Shown here in pieces: positions 21,318-32,313 of a DNA stretch of 64,000 bases. The number at the start of each line of letters is the position of its first letter. Position 1 is the first letter of the stretch. A program made the position numbers and the translations under genes. The notes under the pieces are model-generated. The model was not told the DNA's origin. It did not search any database and saw only the letters and a list, made by a program, of their open reading frames with translations. Source of the stretch: Zygnema cylindricum (lineage: Eukaryota; Streptophyta; Zygnematophyceae; Zygnematales; Zygnemataceae); contig JBBHKE010000556.1 in the NCBI GenBank assembly GCA_037447655.1, positions 98,550-162,549 of the forward strand. Direction: 5' to 3'.

Positions 21318-22276
21318 TAGATAACAATTTGTGTTAGCGCTAAAAGTTTGTGTAAGTTAGGTTACATTTCATGTAACCGCTAACAATTTGTGTCGTTTAG
21401 ATAACAACAGCTGTTAGCGCTAACAGTTTGTGATAATAAAGTAACAATTCTTGTTAGCGCTAACAATTTGTTTAATTTAGATAACAATTCTTCTTAGCGC
21501 TAACGATTTTTGTAAGTTAGATAACAATTCTTGTTAGCGCTAACAGTGTTTGTAAGTAAGGTGACAATTCATGTTAGTGTTAACAGTTTGTGTAGTTTAG
21601 ATAAAAATTCTACTAGCACTAAAAGTGTGTGTAAGATAGGTAACAATTCTTGGTAGAGCTAATGGTTTGTGGAAGTTAGGTAACAAATCCTTTTAGCGCT
21701 AACATTTTTTGTAAGTTAGGTAACAATTCCTGTTAGCGCTTACAGTTTGTGTAAGTTAGGTTAAAATTATTGTTAGCGTTAACAGTTTCTATAAGTAAGG
21801 TAACAATTCCTACTAGCGTTAACAATTTGTGTAGTTTAGATAACAATTCCTGTTAACGCTAATAGTTTGTGTAAGTTAGGTTACAATTTTTGTTAGCTCT
21901 AACCGTTTTTGTAATTTAGGTATCAATCCCTGTTAGTGCTAACAGTTTGTGTAGTTTAGATAACAACTTTTGTTAACGCTAACAGTTTGTGTAAGTTAGG
22001 TCACAATTCTTGTTAGCGCTAACAGTTTGTGTAAGTTAGGTAACAATTCTTGTTAGCGCTAATTGTGTGTGTAATTTAGGTAACAACTTCTGTTAAAGCT
22101 AACGGTTTCTGTAATTTAGACAACAATTCTTGTTAGCGCTAACAGTTTGTGTTAGTTAGGTTACAATTCTTGTTAGCGCAAATAGTTTGTGTAATATAGG
22201 TAACAATTCCCGTTAACACTAACTGTTTGTGTAGTTTAGATAACAATTCTTGTCAGCGCTAATAGTTTGTGTAGTT
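21318..22276 (-). repeat. 40-bp palindromic satellite, array 2 (minus polarity)
   Basis: About 24 units of the GTTAGCGCTAAC satellite in the same polarity as array 1. It ends in the target duplication TAGTT (22272-22276) of solo LTR F. Confidence 0.93.
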
Positions 22277-24408
22277 TGTTGTTCATAGTCATTTGCAGCC
22301 ATGAATGTACCCTCGGAAGCACCACAGACTACCCCAAAACAACCTACTTTGATTCCACTGAGAATTCTACAGAATTACCAAACTTAGCTGAAACTACACA
22401 AGCAGATTGTTCCTAGGCCACTTAGTATTCCACAAATTACTATATAAATATACCAACCATATTTCCCACACCAAAGGCGAAAACGTGTTGCCGTGCCCTC
22501 GACAACCGACTAACTTCACAATGAATTCCCAAACAAACCAGACACACAATAGGTTTGCAAATTTGCCACTATATTTCCACTGCAAAGAGGAACACACCTG
22601 CAAAATTGAGATAATTTTGCTTATAAAACTGAGAGCAATAATCTGATGAAATTACCAAAAAGGAGGAAAACAGTTTTTGTCCCAATAGTTCCTAAGTCTA
22701 AAAATGACTAATGGCGTGTTCCCATGTGCTCAAGTAAGGGTTTTTTTCGACGTTTTCACAGAAAATGGAACTTCCAACGAGAAAATATTACGCTGTACGA
22801 AAAATGGGCAAAATCACAAGTACATTTTGCGCCATCTTGGAACTTGGAAGGTACGGCAATTTGGCGTTATTATCATGGCGACCCACTTCCAGCTCATCTT
22901 CACACTTGTACTGGATTCCAATTGCGATCTTATTTTAACCAGAATAACACTCTATCGCCGGATAGAAAGCAAGTATAGCACGCGTGAAACCTTTTCGAAA
23001 ATTTTTGAACGAGGGAGAATACACGCTATTTATTTCCATGTTCGTCACGCACATGTACGTACAAAAATGACCAACATGTACGGAAAAAAAATTCGTTGGG
23101 GTCTTGGACCTCCACTTTTATTCTGGGTTTTTTGCAAAAATTTACAACGTCCTCGTCTCTCCCCATCTTTTTCATTCGACCGCTCCTCTTTCTCTCATCT
23201 CTTAATGAAATGAGCAATAATTGTATCAAATGAAAGATATGTTTTTTTCCTTTTTTTATATATATTTTTGATCTCATTTTGATGGCATATTGAATGATAA
23301 ATGGTAAGAAAAAGAAATCGGGAAGCCATGGCGGAAAGTTTATCTGTTGATGACGTCACAAGGTAACATGACTTCGCAATGTCAGAAAACCCTAAACATC
23401 TACAATGTCACAAAAAACTCGACGTCTACAACCGTGGCGTCACTTATCTTTCGAAGTTTCGTAGTCGTCTACATTTCGTTTCGTGCTATCGTAAGCTTTC
23501 GCATATTCTGTAGGCATCTACACCTGTCACATATTTGAATTAATGAAGGTGCAAGTAATGATTGACATAGGAACACTTTGAGAAGTAAACCGTAAAATCT
23601 GCGCTAAAATCCAAAGTAACGTTTCAAAGTTTGAGTTACATGGGAACACGCCCTAAGTTCTACAAATATTCACTAGAGCATACTACTAACTGTACGAAGG
23701 CATACCCGCCGTTCGTAACCCGAATACTTCGTGACGTGTCAGAATGAATAGATCTACACTAAGACCTAATACACGTAAGACAAAACATTGTTGCAAATAT
23801 TTACAAACATTTCGAATTTCATCAAACGAATCTGGACCGTCCATAATAAATTTCATGTGATGGACGCGATTTCGCGTCCCTCACCGAAATGACCAAACTG
23901 ACGGCGCCGCTACAAACCTTAAGGATTTCGTCAAACAAATCCTAATCGTCCAAAATATATATAATGAGATGGACGCGATTTCGCGTCCCACTTGTTGAAA
24001 GATAACAAAGACATTTTTCCGCCGTCCGTAGATCTTATTCGGCACCGGCGATGTTATGCCGCGTGGTTCCAAAGTACACTTGACGAAAGGACGTCATTCT
24101 CTCCAAATCTAGCCCGTACCGTAAGCACGTCCTTCGATTAACAATTTACGTTCCGTACGGGCAACGCACATTTTCAACATTTCAAATGTTTCAAATTGGA
24201 TCGCATTGCGATCCGCCATCCATTTTCCAACGCATTCCGCGCCACTTAATTACTTCTTTACATGCCTTTATTTTCCTCGTACATCTACTCCCCCATTTTG
24301 CAAACCATTCGAACCACCACATTACTTTCAATAATTAAATACACACGCGAACACGCGCACGCACAAAACGTCGTGTGCGCACAAAACTAACATTTCAAAA
24401 AACCAACA
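22277..24408 (-). mobile_element. element F: solo LTR (copia type) carrying a MITE
   Basis: Starts TGTTGTTCATAG and ends AAAACCAACA, flanked by the perfect 5-bp duplication TAGTT (22272-22276, 24409-24413). The first 60 bp resemble the end of the C/D LTR (CAGCCATG, ACCACAGACTACC). The last 250 bp also resemble it. There is no internal region, so it is a solo LTR of about 1.19 kb once the 942-bp MITE and its duplication are discounted. It has three hairpins: GGACGCG-ATTT-CGCGTCC at 23862-23879 and 23971-23988, and GGATCGC-ATT-GCGATCC at 24198-24214. Confidence 0.85.
22712..23653. mobile_element. Harbinger-like MITE inside solo LTR F
   Basis: Terminal inverted repeats: left TGGCGTGTTCCCATGTGCTC, right end reverse complement GGGCGTGTTCCCATGTAACT. 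They are flanked by TAA on both sides (22709-22711, 23654-23656). A 3-bp TWA duplication and GGCGTGTT-type termini fit the PIF/Harbinger superfamily. 942 bp. The frame 22704-23213 shows no transposase signature that I recognise, so I treat it as non-coding. Transposition would need an outside transposase. Confidence 0.78.
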
Positions 24409-25950
24409 TAGTTTAGATAACAATTCATGTTAGCGCTAACAGTATGTGTAGATTAGATAAAAATTCCAACTTGCGCTAACAGTTTGTGTAAGTTAGGTTA
24501 CAATTCTTGTTAGCGTTAACAATTTGTGTCGTTTAGATAACAATTCATGTTAGCGCTGATAGTTGTGTAAGTTACGTTACATTTCTTTTTAGGGCAAACT
24601 GTTTGTGTAGTTTAGATATCAATTCAAGTTGACGCTAAGAGATTGTGTAGTTTAGATGACAATTTCTGATAGTGTTAATTGTTGTGTAAACTAGGTTACA
24701 ATTTTTGTTAGCGCTAATAGTTTGTGTAATATAGGTACCAATTTTTGCTAGCGCTAAGAGTTTCTGTAAGTTAGGTTACAATTCTTGTTAGCGCTAACAA
24801 TGATTGTAATTTAGGTAACAATTCTTGTTAGCGCTAACAGTTTGTGTAGTTTATATAGAATTCCTGCTAGCGGTAACTGTTTGTATAATTTAGGTAACAG
24901 TGCCTATTAGCGCTAACTGTTTGTGTATTTTAGATAACAATTCATGTAAGCGCTAACTGTTTGTGTATTTTAGATAACAATTCATGTAAGCGCTAACAAT
25001 TTGTGTAGTTTAGATAACAGTTCATGTTAACGCTAACAGTTTGTCTAAGTTAAATTACAATTCATGTTAGCGCTGATAGCTGTGTAAGTTAGGTTACATT
25101 TCTTTTTAGGGCAAACTGTTTGTGTAGTTTAGATAACATTTCAAGTTAACGCTAAGAGATTGTGTAGTTTAGATGACAATTTCTGATAGTGTTTATTGTT
25201 GTGAAAACTAGGTTACAATTTTTGTTAGCGCTAATAGTTTGTGTAATATAGGTATCAATTTTTGTTAGCGCTAAGAGTTTCTGTAAGTTAGGTTACAATT
25301 CTTGTTAGCGCTAACAATGATTGTAATTTAGGTAACAATTCTTGTTAGCGCTAACAGTTTGTGTAGTTTATATAGAATTCTTGTTAGCGGTAACAGTTTG
25401 TGTAATTTAGGTAACAGTGCCTATTAGCGCTAAGTGTTTGTGTATTTTAGATAACAATTCATGTAAGCGCTAACTGTTTTGTGTATTTTAGATAACAATT
25501 CATGTAAGCGCTAACAATTTGTGTAGTCTAGATAACAGTTCATGTTAACGCTAACAGTTTGTCTAAGTTAAATTACAATTCTTGTTAGGGCTAATAGTGA
25601 TTGTAATTTAGGTAACAATACATGTTAGCGTCAATATTTTGTGTAGTTTAGATAACGATTCCTATTAACGCTAACAGTTTTTGTAGTTTAGATAACAATT
25701 CTTGATAACGCTAACAGTTTGTGTAGTTTACATGAAAATTCCTACTAGCGCTAACAGTTTGTGTAAGTTGGGTTACAATTGTTGTTAGCGCTAAAAGTTT
25801 GTGTAATTTAGGTAACAATGCCTTTAAGCGCTAATAGTTTGTGTATTTTAGATAACAATTCCTGTTAGCGCTAACAATTTGGTAAGTTAGGTTACAATTC
25901 TTGTTAGGGCTAACAGTTTGTGTTATTTAGATAACAATTCGTGTTAACGT
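24409..25950 (-). repeat. 40-bp palindromic satellite, array 3 (minus polarity)
   Basis: About 38 units in minus polarity. It ends at the 5' LTR of element D. Contains an internal segmental duplication of about 510 bp, listed separately. Confidence 0.93.
24536..25572. repeat. ~510-bp segmental duplication within satellite array 3
   Basis: Rare variants mark two copies, about 24536-25053 and 25054-25572: TTTCTTTTTAGGGCAAACTG at 24593 and 25100, GAATTC after a TTTATATA run near 24850 and 25370, and GTTTGTCTAAGTTAAATTAC near 25040 and 25558. The offset is 507 bp early and about 518 bp late. Confidence 0.85.
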
Positions 25951-27028
25951 TGTTGTTTTTGAAAACTTAGTTTCGTGCGTACGCGACTCTTTGTACGCTT
26001 GAGACGTTTCGTGCGTATATTATTAACGTGGAGGTCTAAAGGGATTCACAAATTGGGGGAGCCGGATAAAACTAAAGTGAAGTAAGGGAGTTATTGAGTG
26101 GCGTAACTACGTAGTAAGAAATGGATGGCGGATCGCGAAGCGATCCGATTTCAAATGTATGAAACGTTGAAATATGTGCCGCCAGTACGGCCCATCTATT
26201 TGAGACAAATGTACTTCAAATATGACAATGCAGCTGCTACGAAGCTGCGGTTATTTTTGGATAGGTCCAGGTATGTGACAACGCAGCTGCGACGAAGCTG
26301 CCAACGCAGCTGCTGTTGATATGAATCATATTGGTGGACGAGATTCATACGAATATCACAAGTGACTAAGCAAGCTGAATTTTCGAGGATTTCGGTGTAA
26401 ATATTTTGGTTGAACTTTGGTTTGTCCTTGTGTTAATTAGTTTATTAGTATAGATTAATTCATTGTGACATACATTGAATTATTCGGGTATACTCGTAGT
26501 AATTTAGGTAGGTGGTAGATAATATACGGCTGGTATTCCTCCGTACATAGAATAGTGAACTCTATGAGTATAACTTGTAGGATTTCGATTATTGTGACAT
26601 CCCAGTCAAGTTTATCAAAGCAATGGCAAACTGTTTTTTGCATTTTTGACCCGTTGGTGTGATCACTCTGTTTGGTGCTTTCATGTGAAACTTTGTGGAG
26701 TTGTTCTATGATATAGAATCTATGTGTGGGTAAAGTTTCATTGTATTCCAGTATCTCTGTAAGATTCTGTGAGCAGTCTAATTGGTTAGTTTGTGAAGCT
26801 GTCAGCTGGTTTTGTAAAACTCTGGAGATTATATCTTCTAGATGCCTTGGTGGATTCAGCTGTAACTTTGCGGGTTTACAGTGTATATGGTATAATGCAT
26901 ATTGGTGCATTTTGAGGTGATTTTGTTTATTGTGGAGTAATCTGTGCTATCTGAAACACAACTATTTTTGAGGTAGTCTGTGGGTGTTTCCGTGAGTAAT
27001 CCATGGCTGAAATAGGCCATGGACAACA
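25951..27028 (+). repeat. element D 5' LTR
   Basis: Begins TGTTGTTTTTGAAAAC, ends GGCCATGGACAACA. Perfect hairpin CGGATCGC-GAA-GCGATCCG at 26129-26147, then CAGCTGC-rich repeats at 26228-26320. The gag ATG (27003) is in its last 26 bp. The frames 26125-26319, 26455-26910 and 26726-26920 are not supported as genes. Confidence 0.9.
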
Positions 27029-28212
27029 GGTTATGGGGCCACACCCATGGCTACCTATATTTTATGGATCAAAATATCACTACTGGAAGTGTGTGCTCGA
27101 GAGCTACTTCTAGATGATGTAGCTAATGGATGTGGTGGACGGTACCTTGGCCGAAACATCAAATGGATGGAAAAGGAAAAATCATGAGTGCCTAAGGGTT
27201 ATCAAGAACTCCTTGACTCAGGATTTGGTAATGTCATACCTAAGTTTTAAAAAGGCAGCTGAATTAAAGAAGAACTTAGAATGTATGTATGCAAAGACGT
27301 CTTTATATCATTGGCTTAGTAGTGTTACCAAAATAGTTGAGCACAAGTATGTAGGAGGTAGTATGGAGAAACACTGTATTGACTTACAAAAGTATTATTT
27401 GCGGAAAATGATTTGGCAGGAGGTAACTTTACAGATGCTCAACAAGCTATCTTGTTAATGAGAAGTCTACCTAAAGAATATAAGAGTGCACTGGATCGAC
27501 TAACTTTAATTGATAAAAAAGATTGGAGTTTAACTGTAGCTAGACGAGTTGTTCTAAATGAAGAAGCTAATAGAAAGGTTTTATCAAGTGAAAGGAATAT
27601 AAAGGAATCTAGGTCACAGTTTCAGAAAAGTAAAGGTAATAGTAAGTTTGAAGATCGGCCTAAGAATTGTTTTTACTGTAATGATTTAGGACATACCTTA
27701 GGGCACGTCCATCGTATAGAAGTGCATGTGTTAGAGGCAATTCTAGAGATGGATGGGACAAGAACCTAGTCCGACCCCCAACAAGAAGGGAATCAAGTGC
27801 CTTCGTGAGTGAGGGATAAGACTCGACAGGTAACAAAAGGCATGCACCGTGTGTTGACGAATTTATTCATTTACCGACCTTCTGTGTTGTTCGGAATGAG
27901 GAAAAAAAGATGACAGAAAAGGATCCGGTTACAATCAGTATTTCTTATGACATATTGGTGAGTGACACAAACTTACTAAAGGAAGAGGCAACTACAATAA
28001 GAGAAGTAGAAGGAAGTGAAAGGCACATGGAGGCGGAAGAAACTGGAAAAATAATTATCACCGAAAAAAATGAAAAAAGGAAGAGTGTGAAAAAAAAACT
28101 CGGTTTGTGTGACTTCTTCTTGTGATAAAAAGGTGTGTGAGAATAACGTAGAGGGAGAAGAGATTCTTGAAATAAGGGGAGTTAAAGAAGTAAACTTAAA
28201 ATTGATTGATTA
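27003..28212 (+). pseudogene. element D gag with charged extension, broken
   Basis: ATG at 27003, then MAEIGHGQQVMGP. Two TAG codons near 27112-27122 interrupt the early Gag domain, where C has Glu codons. Frame 27126-27458 continues (LMDVVDGTLAE), and the frame changes near 27400 to 27413-27769 (FTDAQQAILLMRSLPKEYK). The knuckle starts as CFYCNDLGH but a frameshift destroys the last Cys. Frame 27910-28125 gives the conserved ILVSDTNLLKEEATTIREVE region. The Glu/Lys tail (EEILEIRGVKEVNLKLID) follows in another frame. Confidence 0.8.
27029..27040 (+). other. element D primer-binding site
   Basis: GGTTATGGGGCC directly after the LTR, one base from the tRNA-iMet complement GGTTATGGGCCC. Confidence 0.75.
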
Positions 28213-29442
28213 ACATTTCTTAGAATAAGAGAACACTAAAATAAAAACAGAACTTAGAGAAAGGGAAAAAGAAGAAGATAAGATAGAAAAGAGTGAATTG
28301 ACACAAAATGGGGAATAAATATCAGAAGTGGAAAATACTGTGGGTTTAAAAATTATTGAACTCAAAGAAAAACCGACAATAAGTGTTGAGAAAATAAGGC
28401 TAAAGAAGATAGTTCATGGGAGCGGATAAAGTCATAACTTTGGAGGAATATGGAAAATAAGAAAGAATATTAGGAAGAGGAAATATCAACTTCCTGGAAA
28501 GAGGATCACAATGAATATATTGAAAATAAATATAGTTAAAAGAAGTGGCAGATCTAGGGATAAAGACCAAAACTTAGTGAGAAAAATTATACTGTATAGA
28601 GGTAATGGGAAGGGAAACCAATGAAAAATTACAAAGTCTATGGACAAATCAGGAGGTCATAAGAAAACAAGGACAGACAGTTGGAGAAGAAAAATATTTC
28701 AAAATCGATCATACCGAAGAACGCAACCGACAACGTTGAGAAAATGTGTGACAGAAAAAGAGGGAGACTTGAACGACCGTTCAAGAAATTTTAAAAGAAT
28801 TTTGTGCTGCAGCGTCAGTAACATATATCAAAGAAAGGGGAAGACGTGGATGTATGTAATAGGAGAGAAGGTGCAACAACTGTTTAATGAAAGTGTGTAG
28901 AAGACGAGATATTTTCGACAAATACTGATCATATGACAAAGTGACGATTACGGGTGGATTACATATTTATTACAGAGGTGTTATATCATTAGTGAAAGGA
29001 CAATTTGGCGTTTATGGCATAGGGGGAGCTGTTACGGGACGATATTAAAATTTGTTAGTCTTTAAAATTCACAGAAATTAAGGGAATTGATGATAAAGTT
29101 TTCATGGAAGACAAAGAGTGTTTGAATATTAAATGAGTAAGTCGGCAAGGAGGTAGTTGTCAAGAAAAGGAAGTTTGGAAAGCATGGCAGGAACGCAGCG
29201 GAAGCAGTGGAGAATCAGCAAAAGCAGTTCGCGTCGGAACGCAGCATAGCAACGCAGCGGAAGCAGTGGTGAATTAGCAGAAGACGTTCGCGTCGCAACG
29301 TAGCAACGCAACATAACAACGCAACAACGAAATATAGCAGCGCCGCAACGAAGTATATCAACGCAACAAAAGCACTGGTGGAGTTTGAGACTTGAAACAC
29401 TTCAAACTTTATTCTAGTGCACAAACTAAATTTTCGTGGGAG
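28213..29442 (+). other. element D 3' internal region with conserved unknown module
   Basis: 28213-28860 is purine-rich and Lys/Glu-coding in pieces. C is shorter here. 28941-29048 is the module shared with C (IYYRGVISLVKGQF, then VYGIGG), ending in TAA. 29190-29350 has repeats of AACGCAGCGGAAGCAGTGG and CAACGCAACA. 29431-29442 is the purine tract (TTTTCGTGGGAG). The frame 28640-28900 has no recognisable domain. Confidence 0.55.
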
Positions 29443-30517
29443 TGTTGTTTTTAAAAACTTAGTTTCGTAAAAACACGACTCTTTGTACGCTTGAGACGTT
29501 TCGTGCGTATAATATTAACGTGGAGGTCTAAATGGATTCACAAATTGGGGGAGCCGGATAAAACTAAAGTGAAGAAAGGAAGTTATTGAGTGTAGTAACT
29601 ACGCAGTAAGAAATGGATGGCAGATCGCGAAGAGATCCAATTTGAAATGTACGAAACGTTGAAATATGCGCCGCCGGTACGGCGCGTCTATTTGAGACAA
29701 ATGTACTTTAAATATGACAACGCAGCTGCTACGAAGCTGCGGTTATTTTTGGATATGGCCAGGTATGTGACAACGCAACTGCGACGAAGCTGACAACGCA
29801 ACTGCTGTTGATATGAATCAAGTCGGTGGACGAGATTCACACAAATATCACAAGTGACTAAGCAAGCTGATTTTTCGGCGATGTCGGTGTAAATATTTGG
29901 TTGAACAGTGGTTTGTCCTTGTGTTAATTAGTTTATTAGTATAGATTAATTCATTCTGATATCATCGAATTATTCGGGTATACTCGTAGTAATTTAGGTA
30001 GGTGGTAGATAATGTACGGATGGCATGCCTCTGTACATACAATAGTGAACTTTTGGAGTAAAACTTGTAGGACTTAGATTATTGTGACATCGCAGTCAAG
30101 TTTATCAAAGCAATGGCAGATAATTTTCTGCAACTTTGACCTGTTGGTGTGATCACTCTATTTGGTGCTTTCATGTGAAACGTTGTTGACTTATCCTATA
30201 TATAAAATCTATATGTGTGTGAAGTTTCGTTGTATTCCAGTATCTCTGAAAGATTATGTGAGCATTCTAAGTGGTTAGTTTGTGAAGACGTCAACTGTTT
30301 TTGTGAAACTCTGGAGCTTATATCTTCTAGATGGCCTGGTGGATTTGGCTGTAAATTTGGGAGTTTACATTGTAAATGGTATACTTCATATTCGTGCAGT
30401 TTGAGGTGAATCAAATTATTGTGGAGTAATCTCTGTTGTGTGAAACACAGCTGTTTTTGAGGTAGTCTCTGGGTGTTTCCGTGAGTAATCCATGGCTGAA
30501 ATAGGCTATGGACAAAA
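29443..30517 (+). repeat. element D 3' LTR
   Basis: Copy of the 5' LTR. AGGACTTAGATTATT motif at 30069-30083. The hairpin copy is degraded (GCAGATCGC ... GAGATCC near 29628-29646). It ends GGACAAAA before opposite-polarity satellite. Confidence 0.88.
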
Positions 30518-31522
30518 AAGTTATTTTCTAAACTACACAAAATATTATCGCTAATAGGAATTATTTCCCATATTACACAAACTATTAGCGCTATATAAAT
30601 TGTAACTTAACTTACACAAATTGTTAGTGCTAACAGGAATTGTTATCTAAACTACATAAACTATTATCGCTTACAGGAGTTTATATCTAAACTACACAAA
30701 CAAATAGTGCTTACATGAATTGTTACCTAACTTACACAAACTATTAGCGTTAACGTGAATTGTATTCTAAATTACAAAAACTGTTAGCGCTAACATGAAT
30801 TGTTACCTAACTTAAATAAACTGTTAGGGCTAACACGAATTGTTACCTAAATTACACAAACTGTTAGCGCTAACAAGAATTGTAACCTAACTTACACAAC
30901 TGTTAGCGCTAACATAAATGGTTATCTAAACTACACATACTGTTAGCTCTAACATGAATTTTTACCTAACTTACACAACTGTTAGCCCTAACAGGAATTG
31001 TTACCTAAATTTCAAAAACTTTTAGCGCTAACAAGATTTGTAACCTAACTTACACAAATGTTATCGCTAACAAGAATTGTTATCTAAACTACACAAACTG
31101 TCAGCATTAACAAGAATTGTTATCTAAACTACAAATATTGTTAGCGCTAACAAGAATTGTCATCTAAACTACACAAACAATAAGGGCTAACAGAAATTGT
31201 TATCTAAACTACACAAACTATTAGAGCTAACGACCTAAACTACACAAACTGTTAGCGCTAGCAGGAATTGTAACCTAACTTACACAAAATGTTAGCGTTA
31301 ACAGGTATTGTTATCTAAACTACTCAAAATGTTAACGCTAACAGAAATTGTTATCTAGAACAACACAAATAGTTAGCGCTAACAAGATTTGAAATATAAA
31401 CTACCCAAAATATCTAAATTACAAAAACTGTAATCGCTAACACGAATTGTAACCTAACTTACACAAATTGTTAGCGCTAGTTGGAATCTTTATCTAAAAC
31501 TACCCACTTTGTTAGAACTAAC
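30518..31522 (+). repeat. 40-bp palindromic satellite, array 4 (plus polarity)
   Basis: About 25 units, now reading GTTAGCGCTAACAAGAATTG, TTACCTAACTTACACAAACT on the plus strand, the reverse of arrays 1-3. It ends GTTAGAACTAAC at the LTR of element L. Confidence 0.93.
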
Positions 31523-32313
31523 TACTGAAAAGTAAGCTTTAGTAAGTCTTAGAAATTTGAGTCTAGGACTTAGAATATTTCTGGAATACCAATTGTTCAA
31601 TATTATTGAAAAGTAAGCTTTAGTAAGTCTTAGAAATTTGAGTCTAGGACTTAGAATATTTTTAGAATACCAATTGTTCAATATTGACCAAATTTAGTGT
31701 AGATATTTTTGTAGTATCTACACGAATTGATATCTTTTAGTAAATTAGTGTGTAGGGCCGCCAATGAATGTAGACGTGATAAGAATCACCCGGATTTTTA
31801 GGGTATAGATATTGTTAGTGGACAATTCTGGTCCAAACACTTAGATTTTTGTCAGTAGGGTGTCTAGTGAACCATGTACATACGTTTTTGATATTTTCCA
31901 AATATTTTAGATGTTTTTAGATCTTATAGATGTTTTCGAGATCTTTTGAGTATTTAGTTCAATTAGGATTGATCAATTCAACACAGAATGTACATTCTAC
32001 ACAAGAATTAAGGAAATGAGAGCACTGAGTGCAGTTTAAGGTGTTTTATACTCTATTGTCTCTAATTTGCTCGTAGTACATGATTTTTTGGTTGAAATAC
32101 CTCTTTCGTTTGGAGTTACATATGTTACACTATAGATTTAGTCTTCTAGGCATTTCTCTTTGGGTTTGCTTCCGCTGAAATGTCTGATAATTTCTCAGCT
32201 CCTATTGCTTGTGCTCCTATTAGCCCTATTGCTCCACTTGCTCCTGCAGGTGCAAGTGTGACTCATAGTGGGAGTGGATCACAGCCGAGTCTTAATGCCC
32301 ATGACCTTCAACA
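31523..32313 (+). repeat. element L 5' LTR with 81-bp terminal duplication
   Basis: 791 bp against 690 bp for the shared 3' LTR. The first 81 bp (31523-31603) are directly repeated at 31604-31684, each copy carrying AGGACTTAGAATATTT (31565-31580, 31646-31660). It starts TACTGAAAAG or TATTGAAAAG rather than TG. It ends GACCTTCAACA and contains the first 134 bp of gag. Confidence 0.9.

Larger units (their letters stand above)
25951..30517 (+). mobile_element. element D: second Gag-only element of the C family
   Basis: 5' LTR 25951-27028 (1078 bp), internal 27029-29442, 3' LTR 29443-30517 (about 1075 bp). The internal part parallels C: gag, knuckle, charged extension, conserved 3' module, then a GCAGCGG-rich stretch and a purine tract. 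It has no Pol. It lies exactly where the satellite changes polarity. Flanks AACGT (left) and AAGTT (right) are not a convincing duplication. Confidence 0.9.

Noticed and set aside
11466-21322. Target-site duplication for element B
   Set aside because: GGTAA at the left and TAGAT at the right differ. The similarity of both flanks is only that of the satellite itself.
22704-23213. 169-codon open frame in the MITE
   Set aside because: It begins at the MITE edge, has no transposase or other motif, and overlaps another frame of equal quality. Chance opening is likely.
31490-31681. Minus-strand frame with an internal protein repeat
   Set aside because: It is the 81-bp LTR duplication read backwards.
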